Assembly (NCBI GenBank): GCA_963790525.1 | Contig: CAWBOV010000003.1 | Location: 62,001-126,000 of the forward strand | Length of the DNA stretch: 64,000 nt | Direction: 5' to 3' | Origin: CAWBOV01 sp963790525 | GTDB taxonomy: Bacteria > Actinomycetota > Actinomycetes > Mycobacteriales > Jatrophihabitantaceae | Shown: in pieces, positions 54,007-62,763 of the stretch | Position numbering within the stretch: the first letter of the stretch is position 1 | Layout: every line of letters starts with the position of its first letter | The notes under the pieces: generated by a model | Told to the model about the DNA's origin: nothing | The model's input: the letters and a program-made list of their open reading frames with translations, nothing else | The model's database searches: none | Translations under genes and position numbers: made by a program

Positions 54007-55851
54007 GTGACGACGACCGCGGATCCACGGACCGTTGAGGGTTCCGGTGACGACTTCCCGGGCTCGGGCACCTCCACACTGGTGCGTCCGGAGCCCATCC
54101 TCGTGCGTCCGTTCCCGGTGCACAGTGCCGGCCGCGGCTCGCTGCTGTCGCAGATGTTGCGTACCACCGACCACAAGCTCATCGGCCGGATGTACCTCGT
54201 CACGTCGTTCCTGTTCTTCATGCTCGGCGGTGTCCTGGCGCTGCTCATGCGCGCCGAGCTCGCCCGGCCGGGCATGCAGTTCCTCTCGACCGAGCAGTAC
54301 AACCAGCTGTTCACCATGCACGGCACGATCATGTTGCTGTTCTTCGCGACGCCGCTCGTGTTCGCCTTCGCCAACCTGGTGCTGCCGCTGCAGATCGGTT
54401 CGCCCGACGTCGCCTTCCCGCGGCTGAACGCCTTCTCCTACTGGCTCTACCTCTTCGGCGCCCTGACGGCCGTGTCCGGCTTCATCACCCCCGGCGGCGC
54501 GGCCGACGGCGGCTGGACGTTCTACCTGCCGCTCAACGACATGACCAACTCGCCCGGGGTCGGCACCGATCTGTGGATCATCGGCCTGGCGATCTCCGGT
54601 CTCGGCACCATCCTCGGCGGCGTCAACATGATCACGACCGTGGTCACGCTGCGCGCTCCCGGCATGACGATGTTCCGGATGCCGATCTTCACCTGGAACA
54701 TCCTCGTCACCAGCGTGCTGATCCTGCTCGCGTTCCCGATCCTGACCGCCGCGCTGCTCGTCCTCTACGCCGACCGTCATCTGGGCGCGCAGGTCTATGC
54801 CTCCGACAACGGCGGTGCGATCCTCTGGCAGCACCTGTTCTGGTTCTTCGGGCACCCCGAGGTCTACATCATCGCCCTGCCCTTCTTCGGCATCATCACC
54901 GAAGTCATCCCAGTGTTCAGCCGCAAGCCGCTGTTCGGGTACAAGGGACTGGTCTTCGCGACGCTGTCCATCGCGGCGCTGTCGCTGACGGTGTGGGCCC
55001 ACCACATGTTCGCCACCGGCGCGGTGCTCCTGCCGTTCTTCTCGCTCATGTCGTTCCTCATCGCGGTGCCCACCGGCATCAAGTTCTTCGCGTGGATCGG
55101 CACGATGTGGGGCGGAGCTGTCACCTACGAGACGCCCATGCTCTTCGCCGTGGGCTTCATGGTGACCTTCCTGTTCGGTGGCCTGTCCGGCGTGCTGCTG
55201 GCCAGCCCGCCCATCGACTTCCACGTCTCGGACACGTACTTCGTGGTGGCCCACTTCCACTACGTGCTGTTCGGCACGATCGTGTTCGCGGCCTATTCGG
55301 GCGTCTACTTCTGGTTCCCGAAGTTCACGGGCCGGTACCTGGACGAGCGCCTCGGCAAGCTGCACTTCTGGATGACCTTCTTCGGCTTCCACCTGACGTT
55401 CCTCGTCCAGCACTGGCTGGGCAACGAGGGCATGCCGCGCCGCTACGCCGACTACCTGCCGACCGACGGCTTCACGACCCTGAACACGATCTCCACGATC
55501 GGTTCCTTCCTGCTCGGCGCGTCGATGCTGCCGTTCCTGTGGAACGTCTACAAGTCCTACCGCTACGGCGAGATCGTGACCTCGGACGATCCCTGGGGCC
55601 ACGGCAACTCGCTGGAATGGGCGACCTCCTGCCCGCCGCCGCGGCACAACTTCACGTCGATCCCACGCATCCGCTCCGAGCGCCCAGCCTTCGAGTACCA
55701 CTACCCGCATCTGGCCGAACGGCTCGAGGCCGAAGCCCACTACGGCAGGCGTCACACGCCGGACGCCGCCGAGTCCGTGGGTGTCGGCGCGGTCGGTGGC
55801 GACGGTCCCCGTCAGGGCGCCAAGGACACCGATCCGGGCAACGGTCACTGA
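54007..55851 (+). CDS. ctaD: Cytochrome c oxidase subunit I
   Basis: Catalytic heme-copper subunit of aa3-type oxidase, 614 residues, 12 membrane helices. Ligands are visible: low-spin heme His in TMHGTIMLLFF, CuB His with cross-linked Tyr in FFGHPEVYIIALP, the HH pair in VWAHHMFATG, and the heme a3/a histidines in VVAHFHYVLFG. GTG 54007 follows GGGAGG by six bases; the longer open frame upstream is not oxidase-like. The C-terminal tail after SCPPPRHNF is long and hydrophilic. No ctaC, ctaE, ctaF or qcr genes are adjacent, so this is an orphan copy, as often seen in actinomycetes with several ctaD genes. Confidence 0.95.
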   Translation: MTTTADPRTVEGSGDDFPGSGTSTLVRPEPILVRPFPVHSAGRGSLLSQMLRTTDHKLIGRMYLVTSFLFFMLGGVLALLMRAELARPGMQFLSTEQYNQLFTMHGTIMLLFFATPLVFAFANLVLPLQIGSPDVAFPRLNAFSYWLYLFGALTAVSGFITPGGAADGGWTFYLPLNDMTNSPGVGTDLWIIGLAISGLGTILGGVNMITTVVTLRAPGMTMFRMPIFTWNILVTSVLILLAFPILTAALLVLYADRHLGAQVYASDNGGAILWQHLFWFFGHPEVYIIALPFFGIITEVIPVFSRKPLFGYKGLVFATLSIAALSLTVWAHHMFATGAVLLPFFSLMSFLIAVPTGIKFFAWIGTMWGGAVTYETPMLFAVGFMVTFLFGGLSGVLLASPPIDFHVSDTYFVVAHFHYVLFGTIVFAAYSGVYFWFPKFTGRYLDERLGKLHFWMTFFGFHLTFLVQHWLGNEGMPRRYADYLPTDGFTTLNTISTIGSFLLGASMLPFLWNVYKSYRYGEIVTSDDPWGHGNSLEWATSCPPPRHNFTSIPRIRSERPAFEYHYPHLAERLEAEAHYGRRHTPDAAESVGVGAVGGDGPRQGAKDTDPGNGH

Positions 55852-55856
55852 CCTCG

Positions 55857-55906
55857 GAGCTCGTCGAGCGGGCTGATCTCAGGGCTCGTCACGCGGGCTG
55901 AACTCC
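55857..55906. repeat. Two imperfect 25-base direct repeats after ctaD
   Basis: Units at 55857-55881 and 55882-55906 share the pattern GRGCTCGTC..GCGGGCTGA.CTC. They lie between the convergent ctaD and pncA genes, with no clear terminator stem. Confidence 0.55.
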
Positions 55907-55924
55907 GTGTGACGCGGTGGTGGA

Positions 55925-56485
55925 TCAGGCTGGTGCCGGGGTCCCCACGAGCGTGACGCCGGCTGCCCCGAGTTGGGTCAGCGCCGCGGCAACGGTGTCC
56001 GCGGCCACGCCGGCGGTCAGCGACAGGTCCACCGTGGTCGCGAACCCCGCGCTCACCGCGTCCAGCGCGGTCGCGCGCACGCAGTGGTCGGTCGCGATCC
56101 CCACGACGACGACCTCGTCGACGTGGCGGGCGCGCAGCCAGTCGGTCAGGCCGACGCCGTCACATTGGCCCTCGAAGCCGGAGTAGGCCGCGGCGTACTC
56201 ACCCTTGTCGAAGATCGCGTCGATACGGCTGGTGTCCAGTTCGTGCCGCAACTGCACGCCGTCGGTGCCCACCACGCAGTGCGCCGGCCACGAGTCGCGG
56301 AAGTCCGGAGTGGGCGAGAAGTGCGCGCCGGGATCGATGTGGTGGTCGCGGGTGGCGACAACGACCGGAAACCCGCCCAGGATGCCGTTCACCGCCGCGG
56401 CGACCGCCGTGCCTCCCGTGACGGCGAGCGAACCGCCCTCGCAGAAGTCGTTCTGGACGTCCACGACGATCAGCGCGCGAGTCAT
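55925..56485 (-). CDS. pncA: Nicotinamidase (isochorismatase-like hydrolase)
   Basis: Hydrolyses nicotinamide to nicotinate for NAD salvage. The catalytic triad is recognisable: Asp in LIVVDVQNDFCEGGSLAV, Lys in IFDKGEY and Cys in VVGIATDHCVRATALDA; metal ligands sit in TRDHHIDPGAHFS. The 186-residue length is that of M. tuberculosis PncA. Start at ATG 56485 (MTRALIVV); an ATG nine bases upstream is also in frame. It is followed on the same strand, upstream side, by pncB, whose product uses the nicotinate made here. Confidence 0.93.
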   Translation of the reverse strand: MTRALIVVDVQNDFCEGGSLAVTGGTAVAAAVNGILGGFPVVVATRDHHIDPGAHFSPTPDFRDSWPAHCVVGTDGVQLRHELDTSRIDAIFDKGEYAAAYSGFEGQCDGVGLTDWLRARHVDEVVVVGIATDHCVRATALDAVSAGFATTVDLSLTAGVAADTVAAALTQLGAAGVTLVGTPAPA

Positions 56486-56506
56486 GGCACCCATCGTATG
56501 GCGGGC

Positions 56507-57784
56507 CTAGCGGGAGGCGATCGTGGTCGGGATGGCCGGCTCCCCGCGCGAGAGCTTGAGGCCGTCCCAGGGCAGGGTGACGATCGCCCGGGCCAGGTGC
56601 GCGCGCGACTCCTCCAGGGTGGGCAGGCCCGCCACGGTGACGCCGCCGCGGATCAGGGGCAGCTGCAGCATCCGGTCGTACGGGCCACGCTCCGGTCTCG
56701 CGGCGGTGGTGACGACCTCCTCGGTCGCGGTGCCGGTCTCGCGGTGGCGGCGCAGCGCGATCTTGCGCCCGCCGTGGCTCTCCTTGTGCTCGGACCGCTT
56801 GGCCACCGGCCGGCCCTCGACCTCCACCAGCTTGTAGACCAACCCGGCTGTCGGAGCCCCCGACCCCACCACCACCGCCGTGCCGGCGCCGTAGGCATCG
56901 ACGGGCGCGGCTGCCAGGGCGGCGATCGCGTACTCGTCCAGATCGCCGCTGACGACGATGCGGGTGGCGCGGTTGCCGAGCGCGTCGAGCTGGGCGCGCG
57001 CCTGCCGGGCCAGCACCCCCAGATCGCCTGAGTCGATGCGGATCGCACCCAGCTCGGGACCGGCGGCGGCGACCGCTCGCGCGATGCCCGTGGTGATGTC
57101 GTAGGTGTCGACGAGCAGGGTCGTGTCCGCGCCCTGCCCGGCGACCTGACTGGCGAAGGCCGCCGCCTCCTCGTCGTGGAGCAGCGTGAACGCGTGGGCA
57201 GCCGTCCCGGTCGTCGGCACTCCCCAGCGCCGCCCGGCGGCGAGGTTGGAGGTCGCGGTGAACCCGGCCAGGTACGCCGCGCGGGCACTGGCCAGGGCGG
57301 CGATCTCGTGGGTCCGCCGCGAGCCCATCTCGATGATCGGCCGTCCTGCCGCGACGTTGGTCATCCGGGCGGCGGCCGAGGCGACCGCGCAGTCGTGGTT
57401 GAGCACCGACAGCGCCAGCGTCTCCAGCACGACGGCGTCGGCGAAGGTGCCGGACACCGTCAGGATCGGTGAGTTCGGGAAGTACAGCTCGCCCTCGGCG
57501 TAGCCGTCGACGTCGCCGCGGAAGCGGTACCCCGCCAGGTAGGCCCCGGTGCGCTCGGTGACGATGCCCTGGTCCACCAGCCACTCGACCTCACCGGCGT
57601 CGAAGCGGAACTCCGCGATCGCGTCCAGCAGCCGCCCGATCCCGGCCACCACGCCGTACCGGCGCCCGTCCGGCAGGCGCCGGGCGAAGGTCTCGAACAC
57701 GCACGCGCGCGATCCGGTGCCGTCGGAGAGCGCGGCGTCGAGCATCGTCAGCTCGTACTGGTCGGTCAGCAGGCCGGTGGTCAT
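56507..57784 (-). CDS. pncB: Nicotinate phosphoribosyltransferase
   Basis: Makes nicotinate mononucleotide from nicotinate and PRPP with ATP hydrolysis. 425 residues starting MTTGLLTDQYELTML; family marks are FFETF-like CVFETFARRLP, SNLAAGRRWGVPTTGTAAHAF (with the phosphorylated-His region), IRIDSGDLGVLA and GAGTAVVVGSGAPTAGLVYKLVEV. First gene of the two-gene NAD-salvage unit, divergent from clpS with only 36 bases between the starts, the same arrangement as Rv1330c/Rv1331. Confidence 0.94.
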   Translation of the reverse strand: MTTGLLTDQYELTMLDAALSDGTGSRACVFETFARRLPDGRRYGVVAGIGRLLDAIAEFRFDAGEVEWLVDQGIVTERTGAYLAGYRFRGDVDGYAEGELYFPNSPILTVSGTFADAVVLETLALSVLNHDCAVASAAARMTNVAAGRPIIEMGSRRTHEIAALASARAAYLAGFTATSNLAAGRRWGVPTTGTAAHAFTLLHDEEAAAFASQVAGQGADTTLLVDTYDITTGIARAVAAAGPELGAIRIDSGDLGVLARQARAQLDALGNRATRIVVSGDLDEYAIAALAAAPVDAYGAGTAVVVGSGAPTAGLVYKLVEVEGRPVAKRSEHKESHGGRKIALRRHRETGTATEEVVTTAARPERGPYDRMLQLPLIRGGVTVAGLPTLEESRAHLARAIVTLPWDGLKLSRGEPAIPTTIASR

Positions 57785-57820
57785 GCGTGCCACCCTAGAG
57801 ACCGTGCCACCATAGAGGGC

Positions 57821-58117
57821 ATGGCAGTCACGGTTTCGCCGCAGCAGGCGGTGGAGGACGTCACCGACCCCCAGGTCGATCCGGACCGGCCCTGGGTGAC
57901 CATCGTCTGGGACGACCCCATCAATCTGATGAACTACGTCACCCACGTCTTCATGACCGTCTTCGGATACTCCAAGCCCAAGGCCACCAAGCTCATGCTC
58001 GACGTGCACCAGCTGGGCAAGGCGGTGGTGTCCTCCGGGCCGCGGGAGCGGATGGAGTTCGACGTCTCGCGGCTGCACGGGTTCGGCCTCTGGGCCACCG
58101 TCCAGCACGACGCATGA
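57821..58117 (+). CDS. clpS: ATP-dependent Clp protease adaptor ClpS
   Basis: A 98-residue N-end-rule adaptor that delivers substrates to ClpC/ClpP. The core PWVTIVWDDPINLMNYVTHVFMTVFGYSKPKATKLMLDVHQLGKAVV has the DDP and NxMxYV/HVF substrate-pocket signature. It is followed closely by the DUF2017 gene. A disordered N-terminus (MAVTVSPQQAVEDVTD) matches the flexible extension of the family. Confidence 0.95.
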   Translation: MAVTVSPQQAVEDVTDPQVDPDRPWVTIVWDDPINLMNYVTHVFMTVFGYSKPKATKLMLDVHQLGKAVVSSGPRERMEFDVSRLHGFGLWATVQHDA

Positions 58118-58136
58118 CGCGATCCGCGGGGCGCGC

Positions 58137-58616
58137 GTGAAGGTCTCGCACAAGGGCGGGTCGCTCCGGTTGCGCCTGGACCCGACCGAACTCGGTGTGC
58201 TGGAGCTGAGCCTGGACGACCTCATCGCCGGTCTCGACGAACTCGGACCCGGCGATCCGGTCTGGGAACGGCTGAACCCCGCCGCCTTCGCCGATCTGGA
58301 CGACGCGCAGGAGTTCCGCGACATGATCGGGGAGGACCTCGACCAGGACCGCCGGGACCGGCTGGGGGAGTGCCGCGCCGAGCTCGCCGCCTCGGCGCTG
58401 CCCCAGGGCGGGCTGGACCTGCGCCTGGAGGTGGAGGCCGCGCAGCGGTGGCTCACCGCGCTCAACGACCTGCGGTTGGCGCTCGGCACCCGCCTGGAGA
58501 TCACGGCCGCGGACGACGGCACGCTCGACCCCGGCGACCCCGAGATCGGCGCACGGGCCGTCTACTACTGGCTCACCGCCCTGCAGGACCGGATCATCGA
58601 CGCCGTGATGGGTTAG
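58137..58616 (+). CDS. DUF2017 protein
   Basis: A 159-residue acidic, helical protein: LRLDPTELGVLELSLDDLIAGL and RWLTALNDLRLALGTRLEITAADDGTL. This family is nearly always beside clpS in actinomycetes (Rv1332 position); function unknown, possibly linked to ClpS-dependent proteolysis. GTG start 20 bases after the clpS stop. Confidence 0.88.
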   Translation: MKVSHKGGSLRLRLDPTELGVLELSLDDLIAGLDELGPGDPVWERLNPAAFADLDDAQEFRDMIGEDLDQDRRDRLGECRAELAASALPQGGLDLRLEVEAAQRWLTALNDLRLALGTRLEITAADDGTLDPGDPEIGARAVYYWLTALQDRIIDAVMG

Positions 58617-58681
58617 ATTCCGCATCGCCGGCCCGGGACCCCGGGCGCGATGCCCGACCACGAACCGCGCGGAGGCACCCG

Positions 58682-59095
58682 ATGAGCAGCCGACTGAATC
58701 CGTACTTCAACTTCACCGACACCGCCCGCGACGCGCTGACGTTCTACCAGGAGGTGTTCGGCGGGGACCTCACGCTGACGAGTTTCGCCGAGTTCGGCCA
58801 GGCGGACGCCGCCGTCGCCGATCTGATCATGCACGGGATGCTCACGACCCCCAGTGGCTACACGCTCATGGCCTCCGACACCCCTCCCGGCATGACTCTC
58901 GGCTCCGGCTCCTCGATCACCGTCAGCCTCAGCGGTGACGACGTCGACGAGCTCACCGGTTACTGGGAGCGCCTGTCCGCCGAGGGCTCCGTCGAGATGG
59001 CGCTGGAGCGGCAGATGTGGGGTGACGTGTTCGGGATGTGCACCGACCGGTTCGGCATCGCCTGGATGGTCAACATCGCCGTCCCGGAGGACTGA
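58682..59095 (+). CDS. PhnB/VOC-type protein
   Basis: A 137-residue glyoxalase-like protein of the PhnB subgroup: LNPYFNFTDTARDALTFYQEVFGGDLTLTSFAEFG, then a C-terminal MWGDVFGMCTDRFGIAWMVNIA. PhnB-like proteins are generally of unknown function. It occupies the place that Rv1333 (a P1-type peptidase) has in M. tuberculosis, so it may be a later replacement in otherwise conserved order. GGAGGCACCCG precedes the ATG. Confidence 0.87.
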   Translation: MSSRLNPYFNFTDTARDALTFYQEVFGGDLTLTSFAEFGQADAAVADLIMHGMLTTPSGYTLMASDTPPGMTLGSGSSITVSLSGDDVDELTGYWERLSAEGSVEMALERQMWGDVFGMCTDRFGIAWMVNIAVPED

Positions 59096-59167
59096 TCCGG
59101 CCGCGCCCGACCGGAAAGGCCCGCCGCCGTCGGAGGCGCGGGCGGAGATCCAGTAATCTCGGTACCT

Positions 59168-59584
59168 GTGCTGACCATCGACAAGGCCACCCGCGACGCG
59201 ATCGTCGCCCACGCCCGGCGCGACCATCCGGACGAGGCCTGCGGCGTGGTGGCCGGAGTGGACGGCACGGACCTGCCCACGCGGTTCATCCCGATGACCA
59301 ATGCCGAGCGTTCGCCGACGTTCTACATGTTCGACTCCGGCGAGCTGCTGGCCCTCTACCGGGACATGGACAGCCGCGACGAGGTCCCGGTGATCGTCTA
59401 CCACTCCCACACCGCGACCGAGGCCTACCCGTCGCGCACCGACATCAGCTACGCCTCGGAACCCTTCGCGCACTACGTCCTGGTGTCCACCCGAGAGGCC
59501 GGCACCGACGAGTTCCGCTCGTTCCGCATCGTCGACGGGGTGGTCACCGAGGAGGACGTCACGGTGGTGGACAGCTATGCGTGA
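59168..59584 (+). CDS. mec: JAMM-type metalloprotease Mec (CysO-cysteine peptidase)
   Basis: Zn-dependent peptidase that releases cysteine from the CysO-Cys adduct. JAMM motif: Glu in HPDEACGVVAG, then HSHTATEAYPSRTDISYA giving H-x-H-x10-D. 138 residues, as for M. tuberculosis Rv1334. GTG start. It precedes cysO and cysM as in Rv1334-Rv1336. In this organism the CysO C-terminus has two residues beyond Gly-Gly, so Mec might also mature CysO. Confidence 0.92.
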   Translation: MLTIDKATRDAIVAHARRDHPDEACGVVAGVDGTDLPTRFIPMTNAERSPTFYMFDSGELLALYRDMDSRDEVPVIVYHSHTATEAYPSRTDISYASEPFAHYVLVSTREAGTDEFRSFRIVDGVVTEEDVTVVDSYA

Positions 59585-59649
59585 GGCCGGGATCGAACGC
59601 GTCCTGCTCGGGCACTGCGCGGCCGAGGTCGTCTACGACTGTCGGTGAT
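59578..59649 (+). other. Doubtful 23-codon ORF between mec and cysO
   Basis: ATG overlapping the end of mec opens a frame reading MREAGIERVLLGHCAAEVVYDCR. Two cysteine codons upstream of a cysteine-biosynthesis gene invite the idea of a leader peptide, but there is no Cys run and no attenuator-like stem that I can see. Confidence 0.2.
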
Positions 59650-59755
59650 CCGCGGCTCACTCCCCGGCTCATCGGCACCTGTCCGGAATCACGCCGTCCA
59701 GTTCCTTGTTCCGCCCATCAGTCCACCGAACGTCACGTCTGGAGCACCTGAGCAC

Positions 59756-60037
59756 ATGGCCATCGAAGTCAAGATCCCCACCATCCTGCGCACCTACACC
59801 GGCGGTGCCAAGGCGGTCACCGCCGAGGGCGCGACCCTGTCGGCGCTGCTCGATGACCTGGACAGCAGGAACAGCGGCATCAAGGGCCGCCTGATCCAGG
59901 ACGACGGCAGCCTGCACCGCTTCGTCAACGTCTACGTCAACGACGAGGACGTGCGCTTCACCGGATCGCTGGACACCGCGCTCAAGGACGGCGACTCGGT
60001 CACCATCCTTCCTGCGGTTGCCGGCGGCGCCCGCTAG
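59756..60037 (+). CDS. cysO: Sulfur-carrier protein CysO (ThiS/MoaD-like)
   Basis: Ubiquitin-fold sulfur carrier for cysteine synthesis. The 93 residues closely follow M. tuberculosis CysO: VKIPTILRTYTGGAKAV, LHRFVNVYVNDEDVRFTG and DGDSVTILPAVAGG. In M. tuberculosis the protein ends at the Gly-Gly that becomes a thiocarboxylate; here the gene continues AR before TAG, so the glycine is not free without cleavage. Gene follows mec and is three bases before cysM. Confidence 0.92.
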   Translation: MAIEVKIPTILRTYTGGAKAVTAEGATLSALLDDLDSRNSGIKGRLIQDDGSLHRFVNVYVNDEDVRFTGSLDTALKDGDSVTILPAVAGGAR

Positions 60038-60040
60038 GTC

Positions 60041-61000
60041 ATGCGGTACGCCTCGCTCGTCGACGCTGTCGGCGACACGCCCCTCGTCGGCCTGCCCCGG
60101 CTGTCCCCGCGCTGGGACGGCGATGCGCCCGTGCGGCTCTGGGCCAAGCTGGAGGACCGCAACCCGACCGGTTCGATCAAGGACCGCGCCGCGCTGGCGA
60201 TGATCGCCGACGCCGAGCGGAGCGGGCGCCTCACGCCGGGGTGCACGATCCTGGAACCGACCTCGGGCAACACCGGGATCTCGCTGGCCATGGTCGCCAG
60301 CCTCCGCGGCTACGGGCTGGTCTGCGTCATGCCGGAGAACACGTCCTCCGAGCGGCGCCAGCTGCTGGAGATGTACGGCGCGCGGATCATCTCCTCACCG
60401 GCGGCCGGCGGGTCCAACGAGGCCGTCGCCGTCGCCAAGAAACTGGCCGCCGAGAACCCCGACTGGGTCATGCTCTACCAGTACGGCAACCCGGCCAACG
60501 CGCAGGCGCACTACGACACGACCGGCCCCGAGATCCTGCGCGACCTGCCCACGATCACCCACTTCGTCGCCGGGCTCGGCACGACCGGGACGCTCATGGG
60601 CACCGGCCGGTACCTGCGGGAGAAGGTCCCCGACATCTCGATCATCGCCGCGGAGCCCCGGTACGGGGAGCTCGTCTACGGCCTGCGCAACATCGACGAG
60701 GGCTTCGTCCCCGAGCTCTACGACGACTCGGTGCTGACGTCGCGGTTCTCCGTCCAGTCCTACGACGCGCTGCGGCGCACCCGCGAGCTGATCACCTCGG
60801 AGGGCATCTTCGCGGGCATCTCGACCGGCGCGATCCTGCACGCAGCGCTCGCGATCGCCGACAAGGTCGCTGCCACCGGAGCGAGCGCGGACATCGCCTT
60901 CGTCGTGTGCGACGGCGGGTGGAAGTACCTGTCCACGGGCGCCTACGACGGCACCCTGCAGCAGGCGTCCCAGCTCCTGGAAGGCCAGCTCTGGGCGTGA
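60041..61000 (+). CDS. cysM: CysO-dependent cysteine synthase CysM
   Basis: PLP enzyme that joins O-phosphoserine and CysO thiocarboxylate to form CysO-cysteine. 319 residues: PLP-binding Lys in DRNPTGSIKDRAAL, TSGNTGISLAM for the cofactor-phosphate and substrate loop, GLGTTGTLMGTGRYL, and SEGIFAGISTGAIL near the C-terminus. The C-terminal QQASQLLEGQLWA resembles the M. tuberculosis protein, whose tail closes over the active site. Start three bases after cysO. Confidence 0.94.
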   Translation: MRYASLVDAVGDTPLVGLPRLSPRWDGDAPVRLWAKLEDRNPTGSIKDRAALAMIADAERSGRLTPGCTILEPTSGNTGISLAMVASLRGYGLVCVMPENTSSERRQLLEMYGARIISSPAAGGSNEAVAVAKKLAAENPDWVMLYQYGNPANAQAHYDTTGPEILRDLPTITHFVAGLGTTGTLMGTGRYLREKVPDISIIAAEPRYGELVYGLRNIDEGFVPELYDDSVLTSRFSVQSYDALRRTRELITSEGIFAGISTGAILHAALAIADKVAATGASADIAFVVCDGGWKYLSTGAYDGTLQQASQLLEGQLWA

Positions 61001-61494
61001 ACGCCCCGAAGCCGATCGTGCCGGGTCCCGGACAGGAATCGGTCTGGGACTATCCGCGACCGCCGCGGCTGGAGCCGTCCGGGCGCCATGTCGTGGTCCG
61101 TTCCGGCGACCTGCTCGTCGCGGAGAGCCGCCGTGCCTGGCGCATCCTGGAGACCAGCCACCCGCCGACCTGGTACGTCCCCCGCGCGGACGTCGCCGTC
61201 GGTGCGCTGACGCTGTCCGACGCCCGCACCACCTGGTGCGAATGGAAGGGCTGGGCCACCTACTGGGACGTCGTCGCTCCCGGCGGCACCCTGACGGCCG
61301 CGGCCTGGTCCTACGAACATCCCAGCCCCGGGTACGAGGACCTCGCCGGAGCCGTCGCGTTCGCGCCGGGGCGGCTGGAGTGCCACGTCGACGGCGAGCG
61401 GGTGCGCCCGCAGGAGGGCAGCTTCTACGCCGGGTGGATCACCAGCGACGTCGTCGGTCCGTTCAAGGGCGGGCCCGGCACCGTCGGCTGGTGA
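60997..61494 (+). CDS. DUF427 protein
   Basis: A 165-residue beta-rich protein with the DUF427 core: VRSGDLLVAESRRAWRILETSHPPTWYVPRADV and WCEWKGWATYWDV, then AWSYEHPSPGYEDLAGAVAFAP. Family of unknown function, common in actinomycetes. GTG start overlapping cysM by four bases, so it is translated with the cysteine genes although no functional link is known. Confidence 0.88.
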   Translation: MNAPKPIVPGPGQESVWDYPRPPRLEPSGRHVVVRSGDLLVAESRRAWRILETSHPPTWYVPRADVAVGALTLSDARTTWCEWKGWATYWDVVAPGGTLTAAAWSYEHPSPGYEDLAGAVAFAPGRLECHVDGERVRPQEGSFYAGWITSDVVGPFKGGPGTVGW

Positions 61495-62028
61495 CCGTCG
61501 TCAGGCGCTGATGTCGGCGCCCGCCGGTGGGCGGTGCCGCCCCGCGTAGGGCGTCCGCTCGATCGGTGCGGTGCGTGCCGGAGGTCGCCGGCGGCCGCGG
61601 CGGGCGTTCCCGGCCACGGCGCGACGTGGCGCCACGGTGCCGCGCCCGGACGCCGGTGTGGGCAGCGGGCGCCCGGCGATGCGGCGCCTGCGCCGTCGGA
61701 TGCTGCGCAGCTCGCCGGGGGCACGGGGGCCGGTGTGCCGAGCCGCGCGGGAACGGCGGACCGGACGGAGTGCAGATCGGGTCACGGTCACTCCAGAGAC
61801 TGGCTGCCCGAGCACGTGCCGTGGGCCACGCGCCGGTGAGGCAGCGGGGGAGTCCCGTCGGTGCGGGACGGGCAGGCGATGCGGTCTCGGCGGTGCCTGG
61901 ACGACGTCCGGTGGCGAGCGGCGGATCGCTCTGCGGGATCGCGACGACCCCGGGTTCCGGACCGGCTGGGTGACAACCGCCGTCGACGCTACGTCAGCGG
62001 GCCACGCAAGATCAACACGTGACCGCGG
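61495..62028. other. GC-rich intergenic region, no confident gene
   Basis: About 530 bases between the DUF427 gene and the GAF-ANTAR gene that converges on it. A minus-strand frame at 61501-61815 encodes a 104-residue Arg/Pro/Ala-rich sequence (e.g. RSIRRRRRRIAGRPLP); its low complexity and lack of any family feature leave it doubtful. I see no other structure apart from several short GC-rich inverted repeats. Confidence 0.4.
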
Positions 62029-62763
62029 TCAGGTCGCGTTCTTGGCGCGCTCCCGGGCGCGCTTGGCCGCTGTGTCGACGAGCCGGGCGGCAACCGCCGA
62101 CAGCTTGATCTTCTCGGCCTGGCTCATCTGCCGCAGGGTCGCCAGCGCCTCGTCGGCCCGTTCGCCGGTGCGGCTGATCAGGATCCCGATGGCCTGGTCG
62201 ATGACCCCGCGGCTGACGAGGGCTGCCTGCAGTTGCTCGGCCAGCCGGCGCGAGTGCTCGAGCACCTGCGCGTTGCGCACCGCCACGGCCGCCGGTTCGG
62301 CGAACAGCTCCCCGGCTCGCACGGCGGCATCGGTGAAGGCGTCGCCGTCGTGCGCGTACACGCTGAGCACGCCGACGATCCCGTCGGCGTCCAGCAGGAG
62401 CGGCAGGGCGAGCGCGCTCTGCACGGCCAGCGGGCCGGCCGCCGAAGCGAAGGACGGCCAGGTCGGATCGCCAGTCAGGGCGCCGGAGCGGACGCTGCGT
62501 CGTTCGGTCACAGCGGTGATCGACGGCCCTTCGTTGAGGGCTACCTGGAGCGCGTCGAGTTCCGCGGCGAACCGGCCGCTCGCTCCGGTGGTCTCCGTCT
62601 GCCCGCGGAGCATCAACGCCACCACCGCGCCCTCGGCACCGGGTACCGCCGTCACGGCGAACTGCGCGACGCGGTCGAGGAGCAAGGGCAGCTCGACCGT
62701 TCCCGGGAGCAGCCGGGCGATCCCGGACAGGCTCGCGGCCAGATCGGGATAGTCCTCGTCCAT
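62029..62763 (-). CDS. GAF-ANTAR antitermination regulator
   Basis: 244 residues. A GAF sensor domain (about residues 20-165: LPLLLDRVAQFAVTAVPGAEGAVVALML; NEGPSITAVTERRSVRSGALTGDPTWPSFA) is followed by an RNA-binding ANTAR domain (LQAALVSRGVIDQAIGILISRTGERADEALATLRQMSQAEKIKLSAVAARLVD). ANTAR proteins bind paired hairpins in target RNAs to prevent termination. Start ATG 62763, with an upstream open stretch rejected as shadow. Divergent from a second protein of the same architecture. Confidence 0.9.
   Translation of the reverse strand: MDEDYPDLAASLSGIARLLPGTVELPLLLDRVAQFAVTAVPGAEGAVVALMLRGQTETTGASGRFAAELDALQVALNEGPSITAVTERRSVRSGALTGDPTWPSFASAAGPLAVQSALALPLLLDADGIVGVLSVYAHDGDAFTDAAVRAGELFAEPAAVAVRNAQVLEHSRRLAEQLQAALVSRGVIDQAIGILISRTGERADEALATLRQMSQAEKIKLSAVAARLVDTAAKRARERAKNAT

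Noticed and set aside
53986..55848. Open frame of about 620 codons antisense to ctaD
   Set aside because: It exactly shadows the oxidase gene and has no family motif; Asp/Glu/Gln/His-rich composition is a codon mirror.
59578..59649. Cysteine-responsive leader peptide before cysO
   Set aside because: Only two isolated cysteine codons and no attenuator structure; known mycobacterial leaders have cysteine runs.
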